Positions 62,488-64,000 of a DNA stretch of 64,000 nucleotides are shown here, piece after piece. The notes beneath the pieces were generated by a model. It searched no databases. It had not been told where the DNA came from and saw only the letters and a list, made by a program, of their open reading frames with translations. This stretch comes from CAZWVR01 sp964637235. Its GTDB lineage: Bacteria > Bacteroidota > Bacteroidia > Bacteroidales > S143-33. A program made the translations under genes and the position numbers. How positions within the stretch are numbered: position 1 is the first letter of the stretch; the number at the start of each line of letters is the position of its first letter. Where the stretch lies: the NCBI GenBank assembly GCA_964637235.1, contig CAZWVR010000001.1, positions 4,684 through 68,683 on the forward strand, in the 5' to 3' direction.

Positions 62488-63435
62488 CTATTGTTTTTCT
62501 GGGACTTCTTTTTGTAAATATTTTTTTATCCATAAAAGGGTCATTAAAGATAAGATAAAGCTTAATATTCCATAAATATGCAGTTCTATATGATTTGCAT
62601 TAAAGCTTTGCACTGCTTGAGGTGGTGGTAAGTGTTTTAAAGCCATATAAAAGAATAAAAATATAGCCATAGTATTGTTTATAAAATGTACCAATACAGA
62701 AAGCCATAAAGATTTTGACCAATAAAATAAATATCCAAGTACTAAGCCGAGTATAAAACGTCCGTATAAGCCAGCATAGTCCATATGTACTATTGCAAAT
62801 ATAAATGCTGTCAATGTTATTCCTATATGATGATTTTTTATGCTTTCAATAAGGTGTCGTTGAAGAATAGAGCGGAAAAACATTTCTTCTCCTATTGCAG
62901 GTATAAGTGCTATGATAAGTAAATTCCTAAGTAATACTGTAAATTTTGGCGAATATAAGAATTCTGTGATTAACTTTTGTTGCAATTTGCTTTGTTCATT
63001 AAGATATGATTTTATTGCTGGAAAACTATCCAGTGGGTTCATTTTTGTACTTAAAAATACCGTATAGTTTATAAACGGTTGAATTATAAGGATAAGAATT
63101 ATAGCCATTAAATAAATTTTCCCAGAGTTTATTGAATTTGCCCGTATATATTTTATGGGTTCCTTTGAATAAAAGAGCGCTACAGCATATGAGCCTATTA
63201 TAAAAAATGAAAACGAAATTATAGCTTGGATGAGTAAAATATGGTTAATGTTGATATTTTGATATGTTTTTATTTGCATTGCCTCTATTAGGGTAGAATA
63301 TTTTATTCCAAGTATTTTGCCTATAACGATTGTTCCAAGAATAAAGGATATCACTCCAATTACGATGATAATTAGAATATCAAAGATTATTTTGAGGGTA
63401 CCGGAAAACTTTTCAAATGTTCTAAAATTTTCCAT
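62488..63435 (-). CDS. CPBP family intramembrane metalloprotease
   Basis: A 315-residue membrane protein with about eight helices and the three CPBP (ABI/CAAX) motifs: EExxxR at Glu183, Glu184 and Arg188 (GEEMFFRSILQRH), His217 in FAIVHMD, and HFINN at 250-254. Family members in bacteria process or modify membrane peptides or protect against self-made bacteriocins; target unknown. Upstream TATCTTTG on the minus strand (63468-63475) may be its -7 box. Confidence 0.9.
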   Translation of the reverse strand: MENFRTFEKFSGTLKIIFDILIIIVIGVISFILGTIVIGKILGIKYSTLIEAMQIKTYQNININHILLIQAIISFSFFIIGSYAVALFYSKEPIKYIRANSINSGKIYLMAIILILIIQPFINYTVFLSTKMNPLDSFPAIKSYLNEQSKLQQKLITEFLYSPKFTVLLRNLLIIALIPAIGEEMFFRSILQRHLIESIKNHHIGITLTAFIFAIVHMDYAGLYGRFILGLVLGYLFYWSKSLWLSVLVHFINNTMAIFLFFYMALKHLPPPQAVQSFNANHIELHIYGILSFILSLMTLLWIKKYLQKEVPEKQ

Positions 63436-63644
63436 TAGGTATAAACTTTCATTTGTTTATAATGCTACAAAGATAATAAAATTAGGATTGAGATAGAAAA
63501 ATTTACAAAGAAAACAAAATGTAAAGTGGTGAAATCACACTATTTTTACATAAAATCACATTATAGTTCATATGCTAATATTTTTTAGCAAAAATCGTTA
63601 AAAAAGTTGTATATTTTTGTAATCGTAAGAGCAAAGATTTTTAT

Positions 63645-64000
63645 ATGAACTATTTAATAATAGGAAATGGAGGGAGAGAACATGCAATCGGGCTATTATT
63701 AAAGCGATTAGAAACAACTGCTAACTTATATTTTATTGGTGGTAATGGTGGAACAAGTTTAATAGGTAAAAATTTCCCTATCTATATAGATAAAAGTTTA
63801 GATATTGTAGAAAGTACGAAAAAGTATTTTTCTCAGATAGTATCTGTGATAGAAAAATATAATATTGACACAGTAATAGTGGGACCGGAATTGCCGATAG
63901 TTTATGGGATATCAGATTATTTACAGTCTTATTTTCCAAAACTGACGATAATAGCACCAAATGAAAGAAGTGCTCAGTTAGAAGGAAGTAAGGCATATGC
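63645..64000 (+). CDS. purD: Phosphoribosylamine--glycine ligase, N-terminal part (3' end outside window)
   Basis: The frame opens at ATG 63645 (NYLIIGNGGREHAIGLLLK) and runs to the window end, 118 complete codons. GNGGREHA and the VIVGPELPIVYGISDYL segment are GARS N-terminal signatures. It ligates glycine to phosphoribosylamine in purine synthesis. The full protein is usually about 420 residues. Upstream TATTTTTG at 63612-63619 has no TTG at the right distance. Confidence 0.93.
   Translation, partial: MNYLIIGNGGREHAIGLLLKRLETTANLYFIGGNGGTSLIGKNFPIYIDKSLDIVESTKKYFSQIVSVIEKYNIDTVIVGPELPIVYGISDYLQSYFPKLTIIAPNERSAQLEGSKAY

Overview
The window is a chromosomal segment of an AT-rich member of the Bacteroidota, probably from an incomplete or draft assembly because it contains a run of ten N at 38310-38319. 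The phylum assignment rests on four things. There is a nearly complete type IX secretion (T9SS) core locus (sprA, a porP/sprF homologue, gldK, gldL, gldM, gldN). There is a secreted protein with a T9SS type A C-terminal sorting domain. Several promoters fit the Bacteroidota form TTG-N18-20-TAnnTTTG. Many lipoproteins and outer-membrane proteins belong to Bacteroidota-typical families (DUF4296, RemB-like). No tRNA, rRNA, CRISPR array, insertion sequence or prophage is visible, and no gene-free stretch exceeds about 210 bases.

Layout. 1-10.7 kb, mostly minus strand: an Mrp/ApbC ATPase cut by the window edge, a DUF3298 protein, a 1097-residue T9SS cargo with Asp-box repeats, a truncated DNA methyltransferase remnant, an SPFH/prohibitin protein, small envelope proteins, an alanine-dehydrogenase-like protein and biotin ligase. 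10.8-17.4 kb: a small membrane protein, then a minus-strand run of TPR-like lipoprotein, hflX, a sodium:solute symporter, a DUF4296 lipoprotein and rseP. 17.5-33 kb, plus strand: pepE, ruvA and the T9SS locus. 33-40 kb: rsgA, an EamA transporter, a RemB-like outer-membrane protein, mqnC (futalosine menaquinone pathway) and a Cache-HAMP-GAF-PAS sensor split by the assembly gap. 40-46 kb: gltX, a restriction-modification pair whose methyltransferase is interrupted three times while the TdeIII-like endonuclease is intact, and an archaeal-type gatE on the other strand. 46-50.7 kb: TraB/GumN and SPOR proteins, a TPR-SpoIIE phosphatase and a serine-palmitoyltransferase-like PLP enzyme. 50.7-54.7 kb: a ferredoxin, a guanine-deaminase-type enzyme, clpS and the rplM-rpsI-rpsB-tsf translation cluster. 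54.7-64 kb: two tandem 7TM-DISM/SpoIIE receptors, a YfhO-like membrane protein, a CPBP protease and the start of purD.

How the parts fit. The T9SS block supplies the outer-membrane translocon (SprA), the PorP partner, the GldKN ring parts and the GldLM motor; the cargo at 2.1-5.4 kb is a plausible client. The gldK-N run is punctuated by hairpin terminators and by a promoter before gldL, so it is probably several transcripts. Three SpoIIE-type phosphatases and one sensor without an enzymatic domain suggest signalling by partner-switching, but no anti-sigma factor or antagonist gene is in view.

The most interesting points are the apparently uncoupled restriction-modification system, the GatE-type amidotransferase subunit in a bacterium, the hairpin leader before rpsB, the altered nucleotide-binding loop in the alanine-dehydrogenase-like protein and the GHG-to-GYG change in one SpoIIE domain. 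I did not find a wholly new multi-gene system that I could defend from sequence alone.
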